Source of the DNA: Acidisoma silvae
GTDB taxonomy: Bacteria; Pseudomonadota; Alphaproteobacteria; Acetobacterales; Acetobacteraceae
Length of the DNA stretch: 64,000 bases
Reading direction: 5' to 3'
Assembly: GCF_020618775.1 (NCBI RefSeq)
Contig: NZ_JAESVB010000005.1
Span: forward strand, 1-64,000
A model generated the notes under the pieces. It was not told where the DNA came from and did not search any database. It saw only the letters and a program-made list of their open reading frames with translations. Shown here piece after piece: positions 8,607 through 17,271 of the stretch; positions within the stretch are counted from its first letter, which is position 1, and each line of letters begins with the position of its first letter. The position numbers and the translations under genes were made by a program.

Positions 8607-9221
8607 ATGACCAAGCTTCTCGTCGTTGAAACCAGCCCGCGCGGTGACCAGTCGATTTCGCGCATTATGGCCCGCCGCTTCGTCGCCGCTTGGCAGGCGG
8701 CCCACCCGGGCGGCGAGGTCGTGAATCGTGACCTGATGGAAACCGATCTCCAATTCATTGGCGCGCCCTGGCTCCAGGCGTATTTCACGCCGCCCGAGCA
8801 GCACTCGCCCGAGATGAAGGCCGAACTGCAAATGTCGGACGAGCTCATCGCGGAATTGCTTGTTTGCGACCATCTCGTGATCGCAACACCAGTCTACAAC
8901 TACAATGTTCCCGCCGCGCTCAAGGCGTGGATCGACAGCATCGTGCGCAAGGGGCTGACACTGGGCTTTGACGGCAAGGGCCTCGTCACCGGCAAGACCG
9001 CCACGGTGCTGATGGCGAGCGGCGGCATCTATACCGAAGGCTCGCCCATCCGCGACCGCGACATCGCGACGCAATACCTGCGCCTTGTGTTGGGCGTGAT
9101 CGGCATCACCGAAGTGACGGTCGTGGCCGGTGGTGGTGCAAAGGCGGTTGATATGCGTGAGACGACGATGGAAGGTTTTATCAACGCCCTTCAGCCAGCG
9201 ATTGACGCTGCGGCTGCCTAA
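8607..9221 (+). CDS. azoR: FMN-dependent NADH-azoreductase
   Basis: A 204-residue flavodoxin-like oxidoreductase. The FMN phosphate loop is [12 protein letters not shown] near the N-terminus and the isoalloxazine-contact motif is [18 protein letters not shown] at about residues 94-111; the length equals E. coli AzoR. Such enzymes reduce quinones and azo compounds by two-electron transfer, protecting against electrophile stress. The divergent LysR gene and the palindrome between them suggest induction by the substrate class. The ATG at 8607 is preceded by AGGAACA-like purines. Confidence 0.9.
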   Translation: MTKLLVVETSPRGDQSISRIMARRFVAAWQAAHPGGEVVNRDLMETDLQFIGAPWLQAYFTPPEQHSPEMKAELQMSDELIAELLVCDHLVIATPVYNYNVPAALKAWIDSIVRKGLTLGFDGKGLVTGKTATVLMASGGIYTEGSPIRDRDIATQYLRLVLGVIGITEVTVVAGGGAKAVDMRETTMEGFINALQPAIDAAAA

Positions 9222-9342
9222 GTCTGTCGGCCTAGTGGCGGTGCCATTTGCGTTGCCGATAGCCGCATAAGAACCTTGGGGAATGTCTAGGTCTGCTTTC
9301 TGGAAGTCGATGCTTTTGCGCCAGTAACGCCTTGGGGTCGCT

Positions 9343-9376
9343 TTTCGCCCGTCTGCTCATGAGCGGACGGGCGAAA
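9343..9376. terminator. Long hairpin between convergent genes
   Basis: A 34-base inverted repeat with 17-base arms and a single wobble pair, centred on GCTCATGAGC with outer arms TTTCGCCCGTC and GACGGGCGAAA. It lies between the ends of the azoreductase gene (plus) and the cupin gene (minus). No long T-run follows on either strand, so it is a possible bidirectional stop or 3'-end stabiliser and not a textbook intrinsic terminator. Confidence 0.5.
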
Positions 9377-9410
9377 GGCGGAATAGCCGTTACGGACAGC
9401 ACATAAAAAT

Positions 9411-9953
9411 CTAGCCGGACGCGTCACCGCCGCGTGCCAGAAGCGGTGTGGGCTGGGGTTGTCCCTCGTAGTAATCCGCCTCGCGCAGAAATCCGTGGCG
9501 GCCGAGGGCATCGACAACGAGCGCGCCGCTATCCGGATAGGTGCAGACATCCGCCGGCGGCTCCGCGCCAATCGCGAGATAGACGAGGTCGCCCGTGCTG
9601 TCTGCGGTAACAGGATTGGCGATTTGATGCGCGATACCCGTATCGGCCGGACAGGAAATGCAATCGCCGGGCCCGATCTCATGCACGCGATCGCCGTAGC
9701 GAAATAGGCCTCGCCCTTCGAGCACGACGAAGATCTCGTCAGCCTGAAGATGGGTATGCGCCGGGCAGGCGCTATGGCCCTGGGGCAAGCGCACGGCGCG
9801 CATGCCGAGACGGCCCATGCCGAAACGCCCCGGCCCCGCATCCTTCATGGCCGGCGTCAAAGCACGCCTGAAATGCGTCCAGGCGAAAGGCACGTCAGCC
9901 GCGATTTCCGGCGCCACGTGCATGTTCACGATCATAGACGGCTTCTCGGTCAT
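9411..9953 (-). CDS. Cupin-domain protein
   Basis: A 180-residue single-domain cupin. Motif 1 is CPAHTHLQADEIFVVLEGRG (two His and a Glu for metal binding) and motif 2 is GPGDCISCPADTGIAHQI. Cupins of this shape store or process small molecules, or act as metal-dependent dioxygenases or isomerases; the substrate is not predictable here. The start at 9953 is decided by a strong GGAGG five bases upstream; an earlier in-frame Met at 9977 lacks this. It is convergent with the azoreductase gene. Confidence 0.82.
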   Translation of the reverse strand: MTEKPSMIVNMHVAPEIAADVPFAWTHFRRALTPAMKDAGPGRFGMGRLGMRAVRLPQGHSACPAHTHLQADEIFVVLEGRGLFRYGDRVHEIGPGDCISCPADTGIAHQIANPVTADSTGDLVYLAIGAEPPADVCTYPDSGALVVDALGRHGFLREADYYEGQPQPTPLLARGGDASG

Positions 9954-10141
9954 GCTGTCCTCCAGAATCAAAGTCATGCAAAGCGAGGCGCTGTTTCAAT
10001 ATTCACAATAATCGCCACTGTTAAACCATGCGATCGGGAATGCAAGTTGGCCGCCGCCACGACCTGACTGAGCCCGTATCTGCCGAACCAGCCCTAGATG
10101 CATTCCACATTGTTGATTAATCACCCTATTGCGCCCGAACA

Positions 10142-10774
10142 TCAGTGCGGTGCGCGCATCATCATCAGCTCGGCACCGAACCCGATCAGCACGGCAGCGA
10201 AGCCGTAGCGCTGGCCGGCCTGCACAGCAGGACGCCGCGCGAGCCAGGCGCCAAGCGCCGCGCCCCATAAAGCGAAGGTCGCGTCGAACAGGAAGCCGAT
10301 AAAGACGAGGATCGCCCCGAGCAGGGCGAACTGCGCCAGAACCGACCCTGCGCCGGGGTGGACGAATTGCGGCAGCAGCACGGAACAGAATAGCAGCGGC
10401 TTCGGATTGAGCAGATTCGTGAGGAAACCGCGCATCACCACGCGCCTGTCGCGCGGGCCGCCCCTCTGCGCGGTAGAGGCCGGGTCAGGCACCAGCGACC
10501 GCGCGCGCCATAGGCCGACCCCGAGCCAGATCAGGTAAGCGGCCCCGGCGAAGCGGACGGTGTCGAACAGAAAGGGCGCCGTGCGGAACAGGGCCGCCAG
10601 GCCGATGGCCGCGAAGACCACATGGCACGCCCTTGCCCCGCCCAGCCCGATCGTCGCCGCCAGCGCCTGCGCGCGACCAAGCGTGGCACCGGTCTGTAAC
10701 AGGAAGATCATGTCGGGGCCGGGAACCGTATAGGCGACGACGAGCGCGCCCAAGAAAATGGGAATATCGTTCAT
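10142..10774 (-). CDS. LysE/RhtB family amino acid exporter
   Basis: A 210-residue inner-membrane exporter with about six helices. The family signature near the start is VAYTVPGPDMIFLLQTGATL, followed by GLGGARACHVVFAAIG and FLTNLLNPKPLLFCSVLLPQ, the typical NPK block. The family removes excess amino acids or analogues, using the proton gradient. It is transcribed divergently from an Lrp/AsnC regulator 70 bases away, a standard arrangement for LysE/RhtB exporters in which the regulator senses the amino acid. Confidence 0.9.
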   Translation of the reverse strand: MNDIPIFLGALVVAYTVPGPDMIFLLQTGATLGRAQALAATIGLGGARACHVVFAAIGLAALFRTAPFLFDTVRFAGAAYLIWLGVGLWRARSLVPDPASTAQRGGPRDRRVVMRGFLTNLLNPKPLLFCSVLLPQFVHPGAGSVLAQFALLGAILVFIGFLFDATFALWGAALGAWLARRPAVQAGQRYGFAAVLIGFGAELMMMRAPH

Positions 10775-10844
10775 CTTGGCCGCACATCCTCATGATTCCG
10801 AATGTCTTCTGGCATTTTTTAGTAAGGGCGATATTATCATCGGC

Positions 10845-11360
10845 ATGGCATTTGATCGAACGAATGGATTACGGGACAATACGCTCCCAGCCGGGATTGA
10901 CCGAACGGACGCCGCCATTCTCGGCCTTTTGCAGAATAATGCTCGGCTCTCCATCAAGGAGATCGCCGCCGAAATCGGCCTGGCACCCTCCTCCACGCAT
11001 GAGCGGATCCGGCGGCTGCGTGACGCCGATATCCTGCGCGGCGTGCATGTCGAGGTTGATCCGAAGGTGCTCGGCATCGGCCTGGAAGCGCTGCTGATGA
11101 TCGAATTGTCGAAGCATCGCCGCTCGACGGTCGATAGCTTCCTCGACGAGGTCATACAGGTGCCGGAGGTACGCTTCGCCTTCCTCGTCACCGGCCGTCA
11201 TGATCTTGTCGTCCACGTGGTGGTGCGCGATACCCAGCATCTGAAGGATCTCGCGCTCGACAATTTCACAAACCGGCCGGGCGTGGCGCGGATCGAGACA
11301 TCGATCATCTTTGACGCGCGCCGCCGCTATGAACTGCCGCTGCTGCGTCAGCTCGGCTAG
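10845..11360 (+). CDS. Lrp/AsnC family regulator
   Basis: A 171-residue Lrp-type regulator. The N-terminal helix-turn-helix begins IDRTDAAILGLLQNNARLSI and continues LAPSSTHERIRRL. The C-terminal RAM (ligand-binding) domain contains the typical segment FAFLVTGRHDLVVHVVV. I place the start at the ATG at 10845: it leaves a 70-base divergent promoter region with the lysE gene, whereas the longer frame from 10758 would run into that gene. It most likely controls the exporter in response to an amino acid. Confidence 0.88.
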   Translation: MAFDRTNGLRDNTLPAGIDRTDAAILGLLQNNARLSIKEIAAEIGLAPSSTHERIRRLRDADILRGVHVEVDPKVLGIGLEALLMIELSKHRRSTVDSFLDEVIQVPEVRFAFLVTGRHDLVVHVVVRDTQHLKDLALDNFTNRPGVARIETSIIFDARRRYELPLLRQLG

Positions 11361-11393
11361 GGTCTGTCGGACATAATTGGCATCGGCCAAAAT

Positions 11394-11472
11394 CGTCATG
11401 CCCGCGAAAGCGGGCATCGTCTTCTCGTCGTTATGCCAAAGCAAGAAGATCCCCGCCTGCGCGGGGATGACG
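11394..11472. repeat. Palindromic intergenic repeat, copy 1
   Basis: 79 bases with the family plan: left arm CGTCATGCCCGC-GAAA-GCGGGCAT, a short middle with CTTCT...AGAAGAT, and right arm CCCCGCCTGCGCGGGGATGACG. Each arm folds on itself and the two arms are also inverted copies of each other. Other copies lie at 21891, 37348 and 63294. It follows the lrp gene and may end its transcript. Outside it a further near-match inverted pair (GGTCTGTC near 11361 and GACAGACTC near 11491) widens the hairpin in this copy only. Confidence 0.85.
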
Positions 11473-11532
11473 CTGTTTCAATCAGCACCTGACAGACTCT
11501 AAAATCCACTCAAGAAGCCGCCGATCATTCCC

Positions 11533-12411
11533 TCAATCGCGGTGGCGCAGGGCATTGACCAGCAGAGAAAACGCCGGCGAGGATTGGCGGCGACTTGGGT
11601 AGTAAAGGTGATAGCCCGGCCATGCGGGCGACCAATCCTGTAGAACCTGCCGCAACTTTCCCTTTTTCACATAGGGGGCTGCGATATCTTCCGGCACATG
11701 CGCCAGTCCGAATCCCGCGACCGCAGCATCCAGCACGCTGAAAGTGCTGTTGAATACGAAGCGGCCTTCCGCGCGAACCTTCAGCTCAACGCCGTCCTTT
11801 TCCAGCTCCCACGGATAAAGACCACCATAAGTCGGCAGGCGCAGATTGATGCAGGAATGATCAGGCAAATCCTGAGGCGTCCTGGGCGGTGCATGACCGG
11901 CGAAGTAAGCCGGTGATCCAACAATAATAAATCGAATGTCGGGCGCGATGCGCACCGCGATCATATCCTTGGCGACCTGTCCGCCCAGGCGCACGCCTGC
12001 GTCATAGCGTTCCGCGACAATATCCCGCAGCCCATAGTCGGTCGTCAGCTCGATGCCGATATCGGGATAGGTCTTCAGAAAGGGCACCAGCTTGGGCCAG
12101 AGGATGGTCGTGGCGGCGTGGTCGCCCACCGTGATCCGGATCATGCCCGTGGGTTTTCCGCGGGCGGAGCGCAATGCGTTGAGATCCTCCTCAATATCCG
12201 CAAAGCGCGGACCGATGCTCTGGATCAGCTTTTCGCCGGCTTCCGTCGGAGAGACGCTGCGCGTGGTGCGCACAAGTAGCCGCAGATCAAGACGCTCTTC
12301 AAGCTGGCGAATGGTCTGGCTCAAGGCAGGCTGAGACACGCCCAGCTTCGCGGCCGCCTTGGTGAAGCTGCGTTCGGTTGCAACCGCCAGAAAGGCGACG
12401 AGGTCGTTCAT
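11533..12411 (-). CDS. LysR family regulator, divergent from SDR gene
   Basis: A LysR-type regulator of about 292 residues. The helix-turn-helix is MNDLVAFLAVATERSFTKAA, LGVSQPALSQTIRQLE; the effector domain starts at about 90 (GMIRITVGDHAATTIL) and ends with the CrgA/AaeR-like tail LYYPSRRQSSPAFSLLVNAL. This subgroup often controls adjacent oxidoreductases, and the SDR gene 12609-13373 is divergent from it. I chose the Met at 12411, with AGGG just upstream, in preference to one five codons earlier. It may also control the UbiX/UbiD genes beyond. Confidence 0.9.
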   Translation of the reverse strand: MNDLVAFLAVATERSFTKAAAKLGVSQPALSQTIRQLEERLDLRLLVRTTRSVSPTEAGEKLIQSIGPRFADIEEDLNALRSARGKPTGMIRITVGDHAATTILWPKLVPFLKTYPDIGIELTTDYGLRDIVAERYDAGVRLGGQVAKDMIAVRIAPDIRFIIVGSPAYFAGHAPPRTPQDLPDHSCINLRLPTYGGLYPWELEKDGVELKVRAEGRFVFNSTFSVLDAAVAGFGLAHVPEDIAAPYVKKGKLRQVLQDWSPAWPGYHLYYPSRRQSSPAFSLLVNALRHRD

Positions 12412-12608
12412 ATTGCCCTGAAGCATTCATCGGCACCACTTATGTGTCCGCTATCTTTAATACAAAATCGGCGGTGCACGCACGCTCAAAGCAGCCCCCC
12501 ATTCATAAGACCAGCCTATAGGGACATTCGGATTATTCCGCCCAATCGCCTGCCCTGCCCGGCCTCATATTCGAAGCAAGCGTTTAAGTTTAAGCAGGGC
12601 AAAGAGCG

Positions 12609-13373
12609 ATGATGATTTCCTATGATGGGCAGGTGGCGCTGGTCACCGGCGCTGCCTCCGGCATCGGCCTGGCGGCGGCCCGCGCCTTCGCGCGATCCGG
12701 CGCGGCGGTGGCACTCGCGGACTGGAATGCCGACGCGGTGGAGCAGGCCGCAGCCGCATTGACGGCAGAAGGCCACAAGGCGCTCGCCATTGCCTGCGAT
12801 GTCGCGGATGACGCGCAGGTCGAGGCGATGATTGCGCAAACCGTCTCGCATTTCGGCCGCCTGGATGCCGCCTATAACAATGCCGGCGTCCAGAATGTGC
12901 TGGCGGAAACGGCGGATACGACAGGCCAGAACTATGACCGGGTGATGAGCGTCAATCTGCGCGGCATCTGGAGCTGCATGAAGTTCGAGCTGCGGCATAT
13001 GCGGCGGCAGGGCAAGGGCGCCATCGTCAATTGCTCGTCACTCGGCGGCCTGGTCGGCGGCGCCGAGCGCGGCATCTATCATGCGGCCAAGCATGGCATC
13101 CTCGGCTTTACCAAAAGTGCGGCACTTGAATATGCCGCGCGCGGCATTCGGGTGAATGCGGTCTGTCCGGGTCTGATCTGGACACCGATGGCCGACCAGA
13201 TGGTCGCGGCCGGCCAGGGCGAGGCGCTGAAGGGCATGGAGAAGAGCGTTCCCATGGGCCGCGTCGGGCGCCCCGAGGAAATCGCCGATGCGGTTCTGTG
13301 GCTATGCAGCGATGCGGCAAGCTATGTCACCGGCCAGTCAATCTCGGTCGACGGCGGCTTCATCATGCGCTGA
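12609..13373 (+). CDS. SDR family NAD(P)-dependent oxidoreductase
   Basis: A 254-residue classical short-chain dehydrogenase. The nucleotide loop is VTGAASGIGLAAARAF, followed by NNAGVQN, the catalytic Ser region NCSSLGGLVGG, the Tyr-Lys pair YHAAKHG, and the C-terminal YVTGQSISVDGGF. All catalytic residues are present. ALADWN after strand 2 carries an Asp, which favours NAD. It lies divergent from a LysR gene and convergent with ubiX, two bases away, so it may be part of the same catabolic function, but the substrate is unknown. Confidence 0.9.
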   Translation: MMISYDGQVALVTGAASGIGLAAARAFARSGAAVALADWNADAVEQAAAALTAEGHKALAIACDVADDAQVEAMIAQTVSHFGRLDAAYNNAGVQNVLAETADTTGQNYDRVMSVNLRGIWSCMKFELRHMRRQGKGAIVNCSSLGGLVGGAERGIYHAAKHGILGFTKSAALEYAARGIRVNAVCPGLIWTPMADQMVAAGQGEALKGMEKSVPMGRVGRPEEIADAVLWLCSDAASYVTGQSISVDGGFIMR

Positions 13374-13375
13374 TT

Positions 13376-14008
13376 CTAGTCCGCCACGGGAAGTACCGCC
13401 TCCTCCCCCCATCGGGGGAAGGCATTGAGATCGAGATCGTACAGATCGAGCACTCTGCCGATGGTATGGGTGACCATATCGTCCAGCGATTGCGGATGCG
13501 CGTAAAAGGCCGGAACGGGCGGCGCGATGATGCCGCCCATTTCGGTAATCGCCAGCATGCTTTTCAGATGCCCAGCATGAAGGGGCGTTTCACGCAGCAT
13601 GAGAACCAGCCGCCGACGCTCCTTCAAGGCCACATCCGCCGCACGGCTGATCAGGCCCGATGTCACGCCATGCGCGATATCGCTCATCGTCCGCACGGAG
13701 CAAGGCGCGATGATCATGCCCATCGTCCGGAATGAGCCGCTTGAGATCGGCGCGGCGATGTCGCTCGGGGCGTAGACGACATCGGCCAGAGCTTTCAGCG
13801 CCTCGGATGACAAATCCGTCTCATAGGCGCGCGTCATCTCGCCGGCCTTGGACACCACCAGATGGCTTTCGATGCCGAGATGCCGCAAAGCCTTCAGCAG
13901 CCGCACGCCATAGACAATGCCGGTGGCACCGGTAATCCCCACCACCATGCGCCGGGGATTGGGCTGCCGCGCAGGTTTGGCACCGTCATACAAGGCTTGA
14001 CCCCACAT
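13376..14008 (-). CDS. ubiX: UbiX-family flavin prenyltransferase
   Basis: UbiX joins dimethylallyl phosphate to FMN to make prenylated FMN, the cofactor of UbiD decarboxylases. The 210-residue protein shows GITGATGIVYGVRLLKAL, the FMN/substrate segment ISSGSFRTMGMIIAPCSVRT, and RLVLMLRETPLHAGHLK, all standard. Its start overlaps the end of the ubiD gene by 23 bases, so the two are one operon and the cofactor is made beside its user. An internal Met at 13948 is a possible alternative start, but neither has an obvious ribosome binding site. Confidence 0.92.
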   Translation of the reverse strand: MWGQALYDGAKPARQPNPRRMVVGITGATGIVYGVRLLKALRHLGIESHLVVSKAGEMTRAYETDLSSEALKALADVVYAPSDIAAPISSGSFRTMGMIIAPCSVRTMSDIAHGVTSGLISRAADVALKERRRLVLMLRETPLHAGHLKSMLAITEMGGIIAPPVPAFYAHPQSLDDMVTHTIGRVLDLYDLDLNAFPRWGEEAVLPVAD

Positions 14009-15623
14009 GACGCGGGTCGAAGTTGGAGAGCGGGCGGGGCTTGGCCTCGAAAGCGAAGGGCCGGTCGGACAGCGTATAGCGGTACCAGGGCGCGTCGTTC
14101 ATGCGGCCCAGCCTGTGGCGAAGGCCGCCGAAAGCCCCATAGATCAGCTTGTAGTTCTGGCCGTGGTAGCGCGTGAGGATATCGATCCAGGCGCGCGGCT
14201 CGGCGCCGATGAAGGCCAGCATATCCTGCGCAATCTCGGCTTCCGTCATCGGCACGACCGTTTCCGGCGGGTCACCCAGATCGGTTACGGCGCTTTTGAT
14301 GAACTCATCCGGGTTCCAATTGCCGCCCAGCGGCTTTGTGCAGTCCATCCCGATTTTGGAGGCAACGCCGGGCTCGGCGCATTTCGGGTCCACCGTCATG
14401 GTATTGCAGTCATTGATGATGACGGTATCGCGCGCCGGCATATAGCGAAAAGCCATGGCGGCCAAAACGGCCTGATCGTCCCAGATATCCACATCATCGT
14501 TGAAGACCATCGCGACCTTGGGCAGGCCCTGCTTTGAGCAGGTGAGCATCAGGGCCAGAGCCTGTTTCGCGTCACCGGCACCCAGGGGGCGGATTTTGGC
14601 ATAGGCGATATTGGACAGGCCGCCGGCCGGGCTGCGGACCTCAACAACGTCGATCCCGGCCAGGCGCATCGCGCCGTAAAGATCGGCCTCGATCGCGGGG
14701 AGTTGCAGCATATTGTCGGTAAACCAGGGGTGCATGCCGCCAATGGTGCAGTGCTGATAAATGGGATTCTTGCGATAGGTCATCGCCTTCACAACCAGAC
14801 GGTAGTTGTGCTTCATCCCGCCGCCATACATACCGGTGAATTCGCCGTAAGGGCCTTCATCGAAATTCAGCCCTTCGACGGCCATCAGCTCGCATTCCAG
14901 AACCAGTTCGGCATTGGCCGGCACCATGACATCGATGGTCTCGCATTTGACCATTTTGGCAGGCGCACCATAGAAACCGCCCAGGACTTCGAAATCATCC
15001 GTGTCTCCGGGCACGCCGACAAGAGCGGCGATCTTGTCGACCGTTGGGCCGCCGATGACCATGGCGACTTCAAGATTCTGTCCCTTTGCCGCAGCGGCCA
15101 TGGCGTGGATGCGCTGGCGATGCGAGGTGCAGGTCATATCGACGGATTTCTCATTCCTTGACCGGAACATGGACCGGTAGATGCCCCAGTCATAGACGCC
15201 GGTATCGGGATGCTTGCTGATGAAAAGATTGTCGTTGGTATAGGCATGGCCGTCACGGTCATGATGCAGAAACAAGGGTAGCCGGGTCAGGTCAACCTCG
15301 TCTCCGGTCAGGATGACGTCCTTGCAGGGTGCGGTCGCGACAATTTCCCATGGCTGGCGCGTCTTGGCTTTCTCCACCATGACGCGGCCGGTTTCCGTCT
15401 TGTCGCATTCCATCGCCCAGGCATACATGTCCTGGTTGGAATAGGCATTGGCCAGAACGGCGAATTCGCAGTCTTTGATCTTTTCCATCAAGACCGCTTT
15501 GGTGGGATTGGCCTCGATGGTCTTTGGGATTTGATCGACGCGGATTTCATCCTGGATGCGGATCAGGAAACCGGCCTCGTCCATGGCCTGGACAAAATCG
15601 GGCAGCAGCTGTTGAGAAGCCAT
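13986..15623 (-). CDS. UbiD family (de)carboxylase, paralogue 1
   Basis: A prenylated-FMN-dependent decarboxylase of about 545 residues. The central EGPYGEFTG block carries the two catalytic Glu and the Arg lies upstream near IYRSMFRSRNEK, matching the E-R-E set of the family. The family non-oxidatively removes or adds CO2 on aromatic or alpha,beta-unsaturated acids. It lies directly upstream of ubiX, with which it overlaps. The ATG at 15623 has GGAAA about ten bases upstream and leaves 22 bases to the SRPBCC gene; the longer frame to 15683 would run into that gene. The substrate cannot be assigned by eye. Confidence 0.9.
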   Translation of the reverse strand: MASQQLLPDFVQAMDEAGFLIRIQDEIRVDQIPKTIEANPTKAVLMEKIKDCEFAVLANAYSNQDMYAWAMECDKTETGRVMVEKAKTRQPWEIVATAPCKDVILTGDEVDLTRLPLFLHHDRDGHAYTNDNLFISKHPDTGVYDWGIYRSMFRSRNEKSVDMTCTSHRQRIHAMAAAAKGQNLEVAMVIGGPTVDKIAALVGVPGDTDDFEVLGGFYGAPAKMVKCETIDVMVPANAELVLECELMAVEGLNFDEGPYGEFTGMYGGGMKHNYRLVVKAMTYRKNPIYQHCTIGGMHPWFTDNMLQLPAIEADLYGAMRLAGIDVVEVRSPAGGLSNIAYAKIRPLGAGDAKQALALMLTCSKQGLPKVAMVFNDDVDIWDDQAVLAAMAFRYMPARDTVIINDCNTMTVDPKCAEPGVASKIGMDCTKPLGGNWNPDEFIKSAVTDLGDPPETVVPMTEAEIAQDMLAFIGAEPRAWIDILTRYHGQNYKLIYGAFGGLRHRLGRMNDAPWYRYTLSDRPFAFEAKPRPLSNFDPRHVGSSLV

Positions 15624-15645
15624 GATGGCGGTTTCCGATCTGACT

Positions 15646-16074
15646 TCAGGAGAAAGCCGGATCGGCTTTGCCTGAATGGACAAATTCCCGCAGGTGATCC
15701 ATCAGGGCGCCCCAGATCGTATTGCACTTGATGAAGTTCGCTTCATCATGTGGCCAGCCGCCATGCGTTACGCGCACCAACGTGCGGCTGTCATCCTTGG
15801 CTGTCAGCGTGAAATCCGCCGTGGTACCCACGGCATCGCCTGGGCCTTTGGTACAGGTCCAAAGGATTTCGCTGGTCGTGCTGATGTCGATGCGCCAGCA
15901 GAAATCGGGCCTGCCCGCGTAATGCAGAGTCCAGATGGAGCCGACCGCACCGCTGCCGTCAACGGAAGGCGTGTTCCATCCCTTCAAGCCTGATGCGGTG
16001 CTGAGCGCCGCGTATACCGCGTCGACCGAGGCGGAAATAGAGATTTCATGCTTCAGCGCGTGTGCAACGGTCAT
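15646..16074 (-). CDS. SRPBCC family protein (AHSA1/polyketide-cyclase-like)
   Basis: A 142-residue helix-grip protein. It begins KHEISISASVDAVYAALST, followed by GLKGWNTPSVDGSGAVGSIW and TLVRVTHGGWPHDEANF, the standard Activator-of-Hsp90-homologue-1-like pattern. Such proteins bind hydrophobic ligands in a deep cavity. It is the first gene of the SRPBCC-ubiD-ubiX run on the minus strand, 22 bases from ubiD. It may hold or deliver the substrate of the decarboxylase, which is inference from position. Confidence 0.82.
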   Translation of the reverse strand: MTVAHALKHEISISASVDAVYAALSTASGLKGWNTPSVDGSGAVGSIWTLHYAGRPDFCWRIDISTTSEILWTCTKGPGDAVGTTADFTLTAKDDSRTLVRVTHGGWPHDEANFIKCNTIWGALMDHLREFVHSGKADPAFS

Positions 16075-16211
16075 GACGCTCTTCCTTATTTACGCTGATA
16101 CTGGTCCAGGTTGTCGATATAACGCAAGCGCAATGCCTGCCGCACAATCGTCCAAGTGATGAACTGCAAGCGTTTTAATCAAACCGCCACGGCGACGATT
16201 TAGGCCCCTGT

Positions 16212-17237
16212 TCATGTCCCGGGCGCCCATTTCGACAGCGCCACCCGGCCGGCAACAATCACCAGCAGAGCGATGACGATGCCGATGCCGGCCTCGACCA
16301 CCCGCGTGGTCAGCAACGGTCCCCAGGGCAGGCCACGGCCGATATTGCTCATGCCGATGGCCAGGGGCGTGAAGAACAGCAGCGCGATCGCATAGCTCCG
16401 CGCGACGAAAACCTCAGCAATGGCCTGGCATATGACGATGACGGAGATCAAAGCCAGCGGCCCCGGCGATGCCGAAAAAAGCAAGGCAGCCAGGCCGACG
16501 CCGCCGGCGGTGCCGAGCGCCAGACGGCCGGTTCGCCGCAGCGCATCCGCCGATAATAGTGCCGGGATCAGGGCCGTCACGATCAGCGCCGCCCAATAGG
16601 GATGGCCGATCTTCAGCGCGAGGGACAGAAGCCAGGCAGACATTACGCCGATGGCCGCCATCATAATGGCAATCGCATGCCGTCTTTTATCGAGGGCGTC
16701 AGTCCCCGCCGCAGTGCGCTGTCGTAAACGACGATGCCAGGGCTGCGCCATTCTGGAATTTTCGATTTCCAGCAGGGTGAGAATAATCGAGATGAGCGCT
16801 CCACCAGTACTAGTGCCGATGACCAGGGGCAGCTCCGTCGGCTTCAAGGGCAATCCTGCAATCACCAACAGTGACAGAACAAAGAATATTTCACCGCGCG
16901 GCATCCATCCCATCACCGCGCCCAGGCTTCCAGCGAGCAAAACAACAGCCAAAAGCATTAATGCCAGCAGCCAGGACGGCCCAAGCATGGCCGAAAAAAT
17001 TGCAGCCGCCGCGATGGTCAACACGAGACTGGCCCCCACCGCGAGCTGCGTTTCCAATCTTGTCTCGGCAGGCTCACTATGACCGTAGAGTGACGTCAAC
17101 GCCCCGAAAGCCGCGAAAACTTCAAGGTCCAGCCGGCCGACGCAATAGATAAAATATAGCGGAATCCCCACGGACAGTCCCACGCGGATCGCGGCTCTGA
17201 TGTCTTGCGACTTTACGTTGGCGGAAAAATTTCGCAT
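16212..17237 (-). CDS. FUSC-like inner membrane protein
   Basis: A 341-residue membrane protein with two clusters of helices separated by a charged cytoplasmic linker (about 165-185, MAQPWHRRLRQRT), the plan of FUSC/aromatic-acid-exporter-like proteins. The start VKSQDIRAAIRVGLSVGIP and the repeat GHPYWAALIVTALIP are typical. It is about half the length of full AaeB-type proteins, so it may work as a dimer or have a different role. It is divergent from the second ubiD, 34 bases away, and may move the aromatic acid used by these enzymes. Confidence 0.75.
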   Translation of the reverse strand: MRNFSANVKSQDIRAAIRVGLSVGIPLYFIYCVGRLDLEVFAAFGALTSLYGHSEPAETRLETQLAVGASLVLTIAAAAIFSAMLGPSWLLALMLLAVVLLAGSLGAVMGWMPRGEIFFVLSLLVIAGLPLKPTELPLVIGTSTGGALISIILTLLEIENSRMAQPWHRRLRQRTAAGTDALDKRRHAIAIMMAAIGVMSAWLLSLALKIGHPYWAALIVTALIPALLSADALRRTGRLALGTAGGVGLAALLFSASPGPLALISVIVICQAIAEVFVARSYAIALLFFTPLAIGMSNIGRGLPWGPLLTTRVVEAGIGIVIALLVIVAGRVALSKWAPGT

Positions 17238-17271
17238 TAATCCTGCACCAGAACGAAGACGGGGACGGAAA